A DNA stretch of 64,000 bases from Euglena gracilis (lineage: Eukaryota; Euglenida; Euglenophyceae; Euglenales): assembly GCA_039621445.1 (NCBI GenBank), contig CP154956.1, forward strand, positions 47,721,291-47,785,290, written 5' to 3'. Position numbers and translations under genes: made by a program. Numbering within the stretch: the stretch's first letter is position 1; each line of letters begins with the position of its first letter. The notes beneath the pieces are model-generated. The model had not been told where the DNA came from. It did no database searches and saw nothing but the letters and a program-made list of their open reading frames with translations. Below, in pieces: positions 20,204 to 31,400 of this stretch.

Positions 20204-22024
20204 AAAAGGGGTAAAAGGAGAGGTGAAAAAGGCCTGGAGTGGTTGCCTGGGGAGGGGGAGGTCCCACCTTATGCCCCTTCACAGATGCAGGTGGACCCCA
20301 TCATAGGGCTGAGGCCCTGGGAAAAATGACGGGAGTTTCCTCGTCATTGATTTCATTTTTTATTTCTCCCCTGAAGTTTTCATTCACCACCACACCCTGG
20401 TTTGGGTGAGAATGGTGTGGGCAATGGAGGATATTTCATTGCCCCTGTTGATTTTTCTGCCATTTTCCATTGAACTCCCGTGAAAGGATTTCAAGGGTGA
20501 ATGAAGGATTCTCGTGGCTAGGGGGAAACTAGCCAGGGATCTTATTCTATTTTTTTTTGGGTGGGTGTTTTCCAATCAAAGGATCCCACCCCGGAACGGG
20601 AAGGGATGTTGCCAACAACAACAAAAGCAAACGTTGAATAAGTGCATGATTGCCAACCGTTTTGCTTGTGTTGTTGTTGGTGGATTCCGGTTTGGAATTT
20701 TCACCAAAATTTCTTAAAGAGGACAAACCACCGGAAGCACAACCGTGGGTTTGTTCTCTTGACAACCTTCTCCAAGTATTGGAGGGGGGGTAATTGGCAA
20801 TGTGGATTTGAGATTGCCCTGTCGGTTTGGCTGGGCTAAGCCATATTGCCAAATTTTCAATTGGGGGAAGGAACCCCCCCATAACGGTGTGCATGGTTTG
20901 CCACCACACTAAGGGGAGGCAAACCGGCACCCAAGGAAGACGCCGAAGCCCAACACCCCGAACTTCGACGAGGCGTTTGGCTCTGGCAACCAACACTATC
21001 CGTTTCGTTCACCTACTCAGGACGGATTATCAATTTAAAGTCTGGGACTCTGAATTGGATGAACTGAAGACGGAGTTCAAACTATTTCAAGGAGTTGCTT
21101 TCTGGTATCGGTGTACGAGGATTATGTGGAGTGAACGAGTGGAGATGGTAATTTTGCCGTTCTATTCGTGCTTCTGACCTCGACACCACACAATCTTTGT
21201 TTGCACCCTCCCTGTCCCGAAAGAGGAATCTGTGATTTTTTTAAGGGGGGGGTGACCCAAGTTTCAAGGCGGTGGGCTTTGAATGGGTCCCACCCTCTTT
21301 TCCCTTCCCACGGGTTGGTGATACTCGTGGGGGGGGTCCCTTTCTCCAATCGGTTTGATTGGCTATTTTATCATACCCCCACCTTTGGGCAAGTGAGGCC
21401 CGAAACCCCGGTCGGCTTGATCGGGGGGGGGGGCAAGGCAAGCCCTCCCATTGCCGGGGGGGGGGGGGCGGTTGCCCAAAGCTTTCCCCTCGGGGGGGGG
21501 GGGCAAGTCAAGCCCACCTCTCGCCGGGGGGGGGGGAAGTCAAGCCCACCTCTCGCCGGGGGGGGGGAATCTTTTCCCCAAGTCTTTCCCCTCGGGGGGG
21601 GGGGCAAGTCAAGCCCACCTCTCACCGGGGGGGGGGGCAAGCTTTTCCCCAAGGCCTTCCCCTCGGGGGGGGGGGCTGATTTTCATCTATCACCGAAAGG
21701 ATTTTTGGTGATAATGGACCCTCCATTCCCTTCACGGTTGGGAATACCGTGGGGGGGGGGGCTGATTTTTATCCATTCAAAAAAGGATTTTTTTTGAGTG
21801 GTGTTGGACCCCATTTCCTTTCACGGTGGCGAGAACCGTGGGGGGGGGGGGCTCGGTGTGGTGGAATGGGATCTATGGATTATAGATTCCTCCATACCGT
21901 TACGCCACTTATGCACATTGCCGAACCATGATATCGCAATTGCGTTGCAAAAAATCAAAGTGTCTTTCATTCCCACCCCAAGGAAAGCGAGAAGGAGGGG
22001 GGGTGAAACCCCCGACTTTCGTCG
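20204..22024 (+). other. 3' untranslated region of inner element
   Basis: 1.8 kb between pol and the 3' LTR with no supported ORF. The first kilobase is ordinary sequence. From about 21,240 to 21,850 it is dominated by long G runs. Confidence 0.7.
21420..21690 (+). repeat. tandem G-run array
   Basis: Imperfect repeats of a unit containing AAGTCAAGCCCACCTCTC, CCGGGGGGGGG and TTTCCCCTCGGGGG. Each unit ends in 8-12 consecutive G. Further G runs continue to 21,852. Clustered G runs on the sense strand could fold as G-quadruplexes in the genomic RNA just before the polypurine tract. Confidence 0.8.
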
Positions 22025-22036
22025 CAAGGGGGGGAG
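22025..22036 (+). other. polypurine tract
   Basis: The purine run AAGGGGGGGAG lies immediately before the TG of the 3' LTR, the expected site for priming plus-strand DNA synthesis. Confidence 0.8.
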
Positions 22037-23135
22037 TGACGACCTTTTGAGGTCGACCGCCGGGCGGCGGAGATTTTCCTTTTTAGAAGGCCTTTTTAAG
22101 GGCGGTTTAGCTCTAATTTTAAGGCTTTCTAAAGATTTCCATTAAAATTCCCTCTCCTAAGGCGCCCATGGTTTGGTTGTGCAAGGAGAGAGATTGAGTG
22201 ATGCTAGGTATTCCCAAATGGTGATTTTGGGTTTATTTAGCACATTTTAAGCTTTTTATGCATTTTTCCTTTGGTTTTAAGGGAAAATGTTGGATTTGGT
22301 GAGAGCGCTTCGCTTGCAAGCGCTTGGAACAGAATTTTAAGAGATTGGCGCCTGAGTTCCTGGAGTTTTTGCAGGGGTTTGCAAAGCTCAATAATGATGG
22401 AATTCAGCATAATTTATCAAAATCAAGGGGGGAAACCTTGATTTTGACCTGGGTTGGTTGATTTTGATGCAATGGGCAAGGATTTGGGATTTGAGAGCGC
22501 TTAGGAATCAGCGCACTCAATCCTAAATTTAACTGCCCATCAAGGGCATCAAAATCATTTTCTTTTCACAGGGTTTTCCTCTTTACCTGTTGCACCATTG
22601 TACTTGTTGTGGCAATTGCATCCAATTACAATCAAGTATTGAATTTGGAATTTCAATTGCAAATGGAAGATCAACAAAACAATCAATCATTTGAAGAAGG
22701 TGAGGTTTGTCTTCCCCCCACCTCATCTGTGGGAAAAGGGGCAGGGGGGTGGGACTCTTCAACTCAGGCAACCACTGGCCAAATTTCACCCCAAAACCCC
22801 CTTTTTGGCCCAGAAACTGTGAGAAATGACACCCAGGGGGGGGTGTTGGCTCTCACTGGTTCAACTGAGCAGGGAGGGGTTGAAACCCCAAAGACACCCC
22901 CCTTGGAGATCCCAGTGACACCCCCCTCAGGGGTCGGGGAGGGTCCACTGGGAAGTTTCTCCTTGGAAATGATGGCCCAGTTTCGGCCACAGGGGGGTGC
23001 AGAATGGGAAAAAATTTCCGACACAAGTCGGCTCGAGGAGCCAAAAAACGATCCTACGCCGGAAACTGGCCCGGGGCGGGGGTTTCCGCTTCACCCCAGT
23101 GCTGCCGGGGGACATGGCAGCACGGGTGTGAAACA
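22037..23135 (+). repeat. 3' LTR of inner element
   Basis: The second copy of the 1,099-bp direct repeat, with no difference from 10140-11238 that I could find and no length change. The gag-frame start inside it is copied too (ATG at 22663). It runs out of the LTR into flanking DNA and stops at about 23148, so this second ORF is a by-product. Confidence 0.95.
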
Positions 23136-23315
23136 CGACGACAACTAAGGCTAACCTTGTTGTCAGTCGCTTTGAGTGCTGGTGCACTGAAAAAGGAAGG
23201 CTTCTATCTTAATCAAAAACTCTGCAAGAAAGATAGAGAAATAAGGAAGTGCAAGGGGGGGTATAAATGTGAAACATTCACATGAAACGCACGCATTCTC
23301 CAAAACGAAATCCTT

Positions 23316-25112
23316 TCAGAAAATGTTTATGTTTATGTCTATGTTATTGCGCTTGTTCCACAGCTTCCAATCCTGCTGGATATATCCAACAAAACTGGAT
23401 GCTGGCTCCCAAGTGTCCTCCTCTGGCCCATACCCTTTCCAACGAACTTTCCAGTAGTGCACACCCCTGTCGACCTTGTGGTCTATTATCTTATCGACCA
23501 CAAAGTCGTCCGTTTCAGGTAATCTGGAACGGGGCTGGAAATATAGGCAGGGGATAGCTTTTCCGTCTGGGGGGCTTAGGTACGGTTTGTCGTCCATATG
23601 GACGTCCTCAATCCTGTTGGGCAAGGCAACTTTATATCGCCCGCTACTACCTAACCTCTCCAAAATTTCGCATGGGCCGAGCCAAAGAGGATCTAGCTTG
23701 GAAGATTGCATGCGGGTGCGGTTATTCCGTACCCACACGCGGTCACCTGGACTATACACAGGTGTGTTGAAGTTTTGTAAAACCGATTTCCGTTTGTTGG
23801 AATGAATTTCTGTGATACGTGATTGGACTGCAGAGCGGAGTGATTCCACTTCTGCAAACCACGTTTCACAGCTAACGCTACTTCGGGCGGGTCTCTCCGA
23901 GGGGATATCCCCTATGGCCGGAGGGTCTCGTCCGAAAACAATTTTGTACGGTGAGTGTGGTAATACCAACCCTGGCAAGGTGTTGATGTAAAATAAACGC
24001 CAATGAAGAACGGATAACCAATTCTTAGCCGAGTCAGCCAGTGAAAGGCGAAGCATATTGACAACGGATTTCACGGCTTCCTCGGCTCTACCATTGCCTT
24101 TCGGGCGGTATATAATGGAAAAATGCTGCTCAATGCCGAGTAAACCGCACCAAGTTGTGAAAAACCGCGAAGAGATCAAGTGATCTTGATCACTCACGAT
24201 TTCGTTCGGTAAACCCATTAAGCAGATACATTTCTCCAGGAACATGGATGCCAAAATTTGGGCTGTCAACCCTGCTTTCCGGCATGGAATGGCTACTATG
24301 TACCCACTCAGCCGACAGACGACAACAAAAACGTAATCGTAAATTTTGTCATCTGATCCTTTACAAGGTTCAAGTTCGTGAAAATCCATGCAGAGGGACG
24401 TAAAAATGTCTGGTGGTACGGGGAAAAAGTCCATCGTACCAGGGGGGGTACCTCTGCGCGGTTTCACAGCCTGACAAATTTGGCACTGTTGCGAAATTCG
24501 CAAACAACGCGAATATGAATCTTTTTCCCTCAGGGTTCTGCAATATCTGCGACCCACCAGTGAAAGAAGTTTGGGGGCCCCAGGGTGACCATGGTTGTGA
24601 TAGCTCAAAATCACATCATCAACCAGGTCTTGGGGTATACAATACTTATAACCAGAATCATTCCGGAAAATAAGCCGCAATGGTGATAGAGAGTAATTCT
24701 CTATGAATTCACCATTACGAAGTCTATTCACAATGGTACTATATATAGGGTCACGCGAATAATCCCATTCGCGGAAAAATAGGGGGGTAGGAGTTTCCGT
24801 ACGCGTAATGCGACGGGGTCCGGCAGTGCGTCCACGCCGGCGCCTTCCACGCAATGGTGAAATGGCGATGCTGCGATATACCCGGGAAACGGGTAGTGAA
24901 TCGAGCATGTCGTCCGCAGCGTCGGATCGACGTGCGAACTGGTCAGCCTCATGGCTGCCATGAAAAGTCGCATCACCCTCATCCGGGTTCCCAGGATAAT
25001 ACCAGGGGGCTCGGCTGAGAGGATCCGCAACTTTTTGCGTGTACCCTGGGGTATAGATAACCACCAGGTTAAACTGGCTCAAGAACTCATGCCATCGGCA
25101 TCTTCTGCCCAC
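23316..25112 (-). CDS. pol: outer element Pol C-terminus: RNase H end, integrase, chromodomain
   Basis: A minus-strand ORF of 598 residues. It opens with [14 protein letters not shown] and ADPLSR, the end of RNase H. The integrase zinc finger is HNHGH followed by CQIC. The core Asp, Asp, Glu appear in [19 protein letters not shown] and [14 protein letters not shown]-like module reads [13 protein letters not shown]. The chromodomain is complete ([32 protein letters not shown]). The upstream part of the element is cut off by the assembly gap at 25149-25161. This is a different lineage from the inner element. It is broken downstream by the inner insertion, so the element as a whole is not intact. 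Confidence 0.9.
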   Translation of the reverse strand: MGRRCRWHEFLSQFNLVVIYTPGYTQKVADPLSRAPWYYPGNPDEGDATFHGSHEADQFARRSDAADDMLDSLPVSRVYRSIAISPLRGRRRRGRTAGPRRITRTETPTPLFFREWDYSRDPIYSTIVNRLRNGEFIENYSLSPLRLIFRNDSGYKYCIPQDLVDDVILSYHNHGHPGAPKLLSLVGRRYCRTLREKDSYSRCLRISQQCQICQAVKPRRGTPPGTMDFFPVPPDIFTSLCMDFHELEPCKGSDDKIYDYVFVVVCRLSGYIVAIPCRKAGLTAQILASMFLEKCICLMGLPNEIVSDQDHLISSRFFTTWCGLLGIEQHFSIIYRPKGNGRAEEAVKSVVNMLRLSLADSAKNWLSVLHWRLFYINTLPGLVLPHSPYKIVFGRDPPAIGDIPSERPARSSVSCETWFAEVESLRSAVQSRITEIHSNKRKSVLQNFNTPVYSPGDRVWVRNNRTRMQSSKLDPLWLGPCEILERLGSSGRYKVALPNRIEDVHMDDKPYLSPPDGKAIPCLYFQPRSRLPETDDFVVDKIIDHKVDRGVHYWKVRWKGYGPEEDTWEPASSFVGYIQQDWKLWNKRNNIDININIF

Positions 25113-25148
25113 TGATAAACATGGCCTTGTTTAGGTCCTCGGTATACC

Positions 25149-25161
25149 NNNNNNNNNNNNN
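25149..25161. other. assembly gap (13 N)
   Basis: Thirteen unresolved bases. Sequence to the left is the outer retrotransposon. Sequence to the right shows no continuation of it, so the true gap is probably longer or is a contig join. Confidence 0.99.
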
Positions 25162-27330
25162 TCTGTAAAAGGGCAAGGGACCCTGTTGCAGCGCTTTCAG
25201 TGCAGTGGCAGTACAGACAAAAGAAGGAGCACATTGCTATAGAAATATTGGTAGTGGGGCATTGCCTCCTGTTTTGGGAAGGGAAATCTCACATGGGGGG
25301 ATGCTGGCCATTGGTACGAGGCATCAGAGCAGGTGGCCACAAAAGAAACCCCCTCCGAATGGACGTTTGAAGAGAGGCTGTACAGAGCTGGAGTGGCTGC
25401 GGTATTTTCAACTCAATACATGGCTGCATGGTTGTGATTTTTATTTTTGCTGAATTGATGCCCTGCCTGACAGCCAAACAGCCTCTGGCTCATTCTTGCC
25501 AGCCAAAAGAAAATGGTCTGGTTTTAAGTTGAGATCGTTGCCACACTGGAGGAAGCATATTTGCTCATTCAGAAGGATTCAAGCCTCCCAAACTGCTGTC
25601 TCCTTTTAAAAGTATTGTGGAGAGATGTCGTAGAAGACATTGCAGGTTGTGATGACAGAAATGTGCGAGTGCTTTCCAACATCCATGCTTTTTTTGATAT
25701 CTCCCATTGCAGCAGACCATTATTTTAAAAGCCAGTCCATTCTTACAGGTTGGGGGAGCGAAAGGGTCTGTGGGTGGTCACTGTCTTTTAATTTGACTTC
25801 CCCCCCAAGTTTTTTCTTCCCAGGGCGTTTTTCCCCTAGAACGTTTCCCCCTTAGAATTTGGCAGGGAGCATCCAGGCAATTTTCTTAGTGATAAAGAAA
25901 CCAAAGAAAGCATCGTTGCATTTGTCCTTCAAGTGTAATGTTTTCCATGACCTCAGCTAAGACCCGTGTTGTTCCGAATCCCCCCCCACACACAAACGAA
26001 AATGGAAGTTCTCTGCTGGCCGTGGTGCAAGATGTTCTCACCGAGATTTTGCAAGTATTTTTTGGGGGGGCAGGAAATGAGTAAAGAACAAATTTTCAAT
26101 TTCATTTTCAACGGAAACAAATTCATGCCCCCCCCCATCCATTTGTTGTTCGACAAGGCTGCACGCTAGGGAGTGTCAACCACCTCGGTCAGAGGCTGCA
26201 GGTGATTTAGGGGCTTCAGTCTTTTTCTGCCTCCTCTTGTGCAACCACCCCATCCAAGCCCCACACTCTCACCTGGGTTATCTTTATCTTTCTCACCCCA
26301 ACCCCAACCTCGTTTGCCTCACACATGAGCAGTTTGGCAGGCTTGACAATTTGATGGACAACGGCTGACAGAGTTGAACACACGGATTATTGTGATGGCC
26401 GAGGATAATGCAGGTGTTTGTCCTTCACCAGTAGACCTTTTCTAGCTTTGTGGTCCAAGATAGCCATTGATTTGGGTTTCAAAAGAAATTTTTTTTCTGT
26501 CAATCAAGACGTGTTCACGCTCCTTTTCATTCAAATTGCAAGAACTGCCCCTCTGTCCCACTGGCTTCAGACACAGAGAGCGTCACCAAGCTCATTCAGT
26601 TGACGTCAGACTTCTCCAAGCCACCTCCAATCCTGCTCGTCCTCGGCGAGAGACTGCGACCCAAGTTGCTCCACGTGCACCTCCCAGGGTGCCGCCGAAG
26701 TTGAATTGTGTCAACAAATTCGTCCAAACCAATGCCTTTGTAAGGACACCTCGGAAGAAGCCGAAGAATTGGGGGATCCTTGGCGGGGCGCTGTGGCTCC
26801 ATCCCCCCTACGTGGTGGTGACAGCCCAGAGCACCGCCGTCCCTCGCTTCGTGGCCAGAGGCTTCTGTTCAACGCATTTTCAGCTAAGGTCAGATGAAAC
26901 CTCTCCCCGGCTGCATCTTCGAATTTTCGTCCCAACCTTCTGTACAGGTGAGGGCTATCCATAAGTGATAAATTGTTATTTTTTTTCGTCAAAGGACCGC
27001 CCCTGAAGGACCGGCTTTGGGCCAAAGGGCCAGCCAACGGCTGGTTGGGCGGTGGAATGGGATCAAAACTAAAAGGGGGTGGGATGGGGTAAAACACATT
27101 TTTTCGAAGTTTTGGGTGGATGGGCGATGGTCCAAAAAAGGATGCCAAGATGCCAGGATGCCATCACTTTCCCCCATAAGTTGACCCGTTTTTGTCAAAA
27201 TATGGCCACTTTTGGCCATTTTTCCGGTGAATTTTTCATTGAATGCGGGAAAAGAACATTTTTTTTGCCATACCAACCCCTCCCTTCGGGACACCCCGGA
27301 GTTGGGGATGGGCCCCTGGCTCGCCAAAGG
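25162..27330. other. no supported gene
   Basis: I see no clear coding segment. N-terminal exons of the TerD-type gene may lie in the 26.5-26.97 kb part, which has a modest GC rise, but I could not tie any frame to them. Confidence 0.4.
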
Positions 27331-27332
27331 CC

Positions 27333-28380
27333 TCTGCCAGCGGAGGGCACCCACCGCGACTACTCTGCGGAGGAGGAGGCGGCGGTGCGGGCCCTGCTGG
27401 TGCGGCCCCAGCCGGGGGAGAGCCGCCCGGGGGAGATGATCGCGGAGGGGGTGGAGCACGACATCCGCATGCGGGTCTCGCGCGAGCCAGTGGAGGTGAT
27501 CAAGGTCCCCCGCCCCGCGGCCTTGCGCCTTGCTCCTGCCCTGGGAACAAAGACCCTCAGGGGTTCATGGATGGGCCATGCCATTGCTTAACACCTGTCC
27601 TACCCCACCCCCAGGGGGGTTGAGTGGCTGGTTTTTTCAGAGTGACTGCCACATTTTTTTTGGCCAAGAGCCCCCCTCCCTGGGGGTGGGGTAGGCCCGA
27701 AAATAAATAAAAAAAGTGACTGATTGGTTTTTTCAGAGTGGACAGTGAGTGACCCCCCCCTCCCTCCACGGGGGTCGCTAAGCAATGATATGGTAGGGAT
27801 CCATATTTGCCAAGGGGGGTTAGAATAATAATAGTCAGGGGTGAGGTGTCTCCCATTCAGATGGATGGGGACAACCGTTCTGGAAAACGATCGACCCTGA
27901 GAAATGAGACCCTCTGTGTGCCTGCAGGTCAGCATGCATTGGATCGGGCAAGACCTGGACATCTCGTGTATTCTGCTGGACGCCGACGCGGGGTTCATTG
28001 CGACTGTCTCTTTCCTGCACGAGGAGTATGCAGGTCCAAAGCGTTGATGCCATTCCATCACTTCTCATCTGTGCAGCAGGAGATGGGTTTCCCATAAATT
28101 TGTGCCACAAATAATCACGAATGATCATGAACCAGCACAAAATTGATGACTCCCCATGAATGATTGTGAACAACCATGAACAACTATAAATGAGATTTTA
28201 CCCATTTATTACCTTACCTTACATTTACCACATTTATGAATGTGCTCTTGTTTGTATCAACCCCTTGTTAATTAACGTCCCTGAAAGAGAAAACGGGGTG
28301 ACATTCACTCTCCTCTTTGCCCTCTGCTCCCTGCCACCCTTTCTACCATGCTCTCTCTCCCTTCTCCCCTCTTCTTTCAT

Positions 28381-28439
<59 letters not shown>

Positions 28440-31400
28440 TTTAAGCAACCCCCTGAGGGGATCAGCTGAAACCCAATTAAAGAAACGGGTTGGTTGGGGG
28501 TTACGAAGTGAGTGAATTGGTTTTCAAAAACTGACTGACTGACTGACTGACTGACTGGTATTTTGCAAGTGGAAAGTGACCCCTCCCCCAGGCGGCAGTA
28601 AGGATGATCTGACCCCCTGAAGTGCGTAAAAACTGGGGGGGGGGGCTGCACAGAGATTTTTAAAGGAATGGTTCACCACGGAGCTCTGGCAGCAGAGCGG
28701 ACTTAAGAAAATTTGACAGCACCCCAGGGGGGGTCCAGCCAGCCAGCAGCCTTTTTCCAATCCAGGACCCGTCCGTTATTTATTTCCAGCCGCCTTTTGG
28801 GCAGCTGGACTGTAACGTATTTTTCGCATTTGGGGTGCAAATATGGGCCAAAAATGAGCGAAAATGGATTTGGCTGGCCAGTAAAATTTTGGAGCCACAA
28901 ATCGATTTTTTTTTTTGCATAATTGACAGTATTCTGGACATTTTTGGACACTTTCGATTTTTTGGTACCTGGTTCGACTTCGGGTCGGGCCCAGCTCCAG
29001 CCTGGGACCCCTAGGGGGGGGGGGCAGCCAGCAGCCTTTTTCCAGCCAGCCCAAATTTTCCAGCCTCTGAGCTGGACCCCCCCCTCCAACAACAACAGGG
29101 GGTTTGTCGTTAACAAAACCTCCTGTCTGGCAGCAGGAACAAGATTATGTGATCTGTGACTTCCAAGAAATCCGTGCGACTGATGAATGGTCAAAATGTC
29201 CATGAAATGAATTGTTGAAAATGCCCAAGATTGCTGACAATTAACCAAAGAACTGGACCACGATCGCCGAGAATGGCCATCTCGAATTGAGCTTGGCTCC
29301 AGAACAGAGATTTTTTTAAGTTCCGTGACCCAGGGGGGGGGGTCCCAGCCGATGCCCCCCCCCCCAGGGGAGTCGGGCGAGAAGTGGGTACCCTGCCGGA
29401 GGCGGGGTTTTCCTCTATTTTCGGTGCATAGTGGCGATTTTTTTTGCATCCCAAAACCCCCCAGAGCCCCCCCGGGGGGGGGCAGGGGCTGTGTCAGGCT
29501 TTCATTTTGTGCGCCACGGAAATTTTTTTCTGTGCTGCGTGCAGGCACCTATGGCCGACCAGGGCCGACCAGGGCCGACCAGGGCCGACCAGGGCCGACC
29601 AGGGCCGACTATGAGTTTCAGGACCCCCGTAGGTGGGGGTTCCGACCAGGGCCGACCAGGGCCGACCAGGGCCGACCAGGGCCGACTTGCATGTGGTTGG
29701 CCGACGGAAAGGGAATGGATGAAGGAATTCAGCAGCTTTCCCTCTGGACCAAGCACCTCTGATGATGCTGGGCGATGCTGGGCGATGCAGGGCGATGCTG
29801 GCCCGGCAGCATCGACCGCGGGTTACCGCAGCCGACCGCAGCCGAACGCACCCGAACGCACCCGACCGCGCAACTTTTTTCTAATTGATGTCAATTTTTC
29901 AGTGAGAATGAGGAATTAGGCTCATTTTTATCCCAGATTTTGAGATTTTTCTGGCTCATCTGGCTCATGTTGTCACTTTTGGCTGCTTTTGGTCGCTTTT
30001 GGCCATTTTAGGTCGCTTTTGTTCCCTATTGGCCCATTTGTCACCATAATTCACCAATTTTGACCTATTTTGACCATTTTTGGCCATTTTTTGCGCACTT
30101 CTTGTAATTTTGGGCCATTTTGTCCTGCTCTTGGGCCATTTTTGACCATTTAAAGCCTTTTTCGGCCTTTTTTTGTTATTTTGCCCATTTTTTTTGGTCT
30201 CTTTTTGGTCCAATTTGACCATTTTTGAGCATTTTGCGCCAGGTGCAGCTTCTGGATTTGCAAAAACAGTGGCCAAAACAGCTTTTCTTTGGCCTTTGCC
30301 CACTTTTGGCCATTTTTAACCATTTTCAGCCGACCGCAGTCACTCATTTGGCAAATATTGGGCTAATTTGGGTCAATATGAGCATATTTTATGGCATTTT
30401 GGCCATTTTGTGCTCTTTTGGTAATTTTGGGTCATTTTTCACAATCTTTTTTTCTGTGACGGATACCCCCACTATGGCCGACTATTTGCCGACCAGGGCC
30501 GACCAGGGCCGACCAGGGCCGACCAGGGCCGACCAGGGCCGACCAGAGCACCAAAATGGGAAGTGACCATAGGTGCCTGGCTGCGTGCGCCGTGGCACCG
30601 CAAATTTTGTGACCGCGTGCGCCGCGGAAGAATTTTTTCTGTGCGCCGCGTGTGCCGTGGCAGCGCCGCTTGCACCGCGGCAGCCTTTGCGGTCCCGTGC
30701 CGTGATAAAAAAAGCATGTGCCGCGGGAACGCATTGGTGCGCCGCGGGTGCGTTGCTGGTGCGCCGCAGCAGCGTTTCAGGTGCGCCACGGGTGCGTTGG
30801 GTGCTCCGCGGCAAAATTTTCAATTGTGCACCGCGTGCGCCGCGGAAATTTTTTTTTTGTGCCACGGCGACGAACTTCCCCGTGGCGCACTAAATGTAAG
30901 TCTGGGCTGGGTTGGCGGGTCGACCCACCCCCACGTTCTAGAAAAACCTTTGCTCCAGATGAATTTATATAGCTCCTGCATGTCCCCCCAACACCATTCG
31001 GTTCCTCCCATAAAACATTGATACATACTGACAATGGAATTGAATTATGCCGTGCTTTGTGGTATTTGGCGGAGTTTTGAACAAAGTTGCAAAAATTTCG
31101 CAGAATTTTGTGAAAGTCTTATGAAGGATGGAAGCAGGTGCCTGGAACATAGACTCACTTAGAAGAGATGACCCCTGGAGGTCATCTTTTCCTGGGCCAA
31201 ACCCTTCCACCCCATTTTTTGAACCCCCCGGGGTCAACCCACCCACCAGGGTAGAGCGGGGAGCAGGGATGAATGGGAAGCCTTTGGGGAGGGGCAGTGG
31301 GTTGTACCAAGGCCCCGAAAGTTTTCGGTTTTGTGGAACGGCAAAGGCCTGGATATCAGGCAAGAATTTGTCAAAACACCCCAATTCTTCATTGAAAATG

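Larger units (their letters stand above)
10140..23135 (+). mobile_element. intact-looking Ty3/gypsy retrotransposon with methyltransferase domain
   Basis: A complete LTR element of 12,996 bp. The LTRs are 10140-11238 and 22037-23135 (1,099 bp each, constant offset of 11,897, starting TG and ending CA). A TGGTA-type primer-binding site abuts the 5' LTR, and a G-rich polypurine tract abuts the 3' LTR. The repeated CGAC, extendable to CGACGAC, flanks the element (10133-10139 and 23136-23142). The internal order is Gag, UAG, C5-methyltransferase-like domain, protease, RT, RNase H, integrase, chromodomain. The LTRs look identical, so insertion was recent. Two one-base frame disruptions lie in pol near 17325 and 17675. 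Confidence 0.93.

Noticed and set aside
22663-23148. Second gag-like ORF
   Set aside because: It is the LTR copy of the gag start and stops just past the LTR end, so it is not a separate gene.
28381-28439. Poly-Ser/poly-Gln coding repeat
   Set aside because: The CAG run lies in an intron with no flanking coding frame and contains a TAG.
29553-30546. CRISPR-like array
   Set aside because: The 10-base units are head-to-tail without unique spacers.
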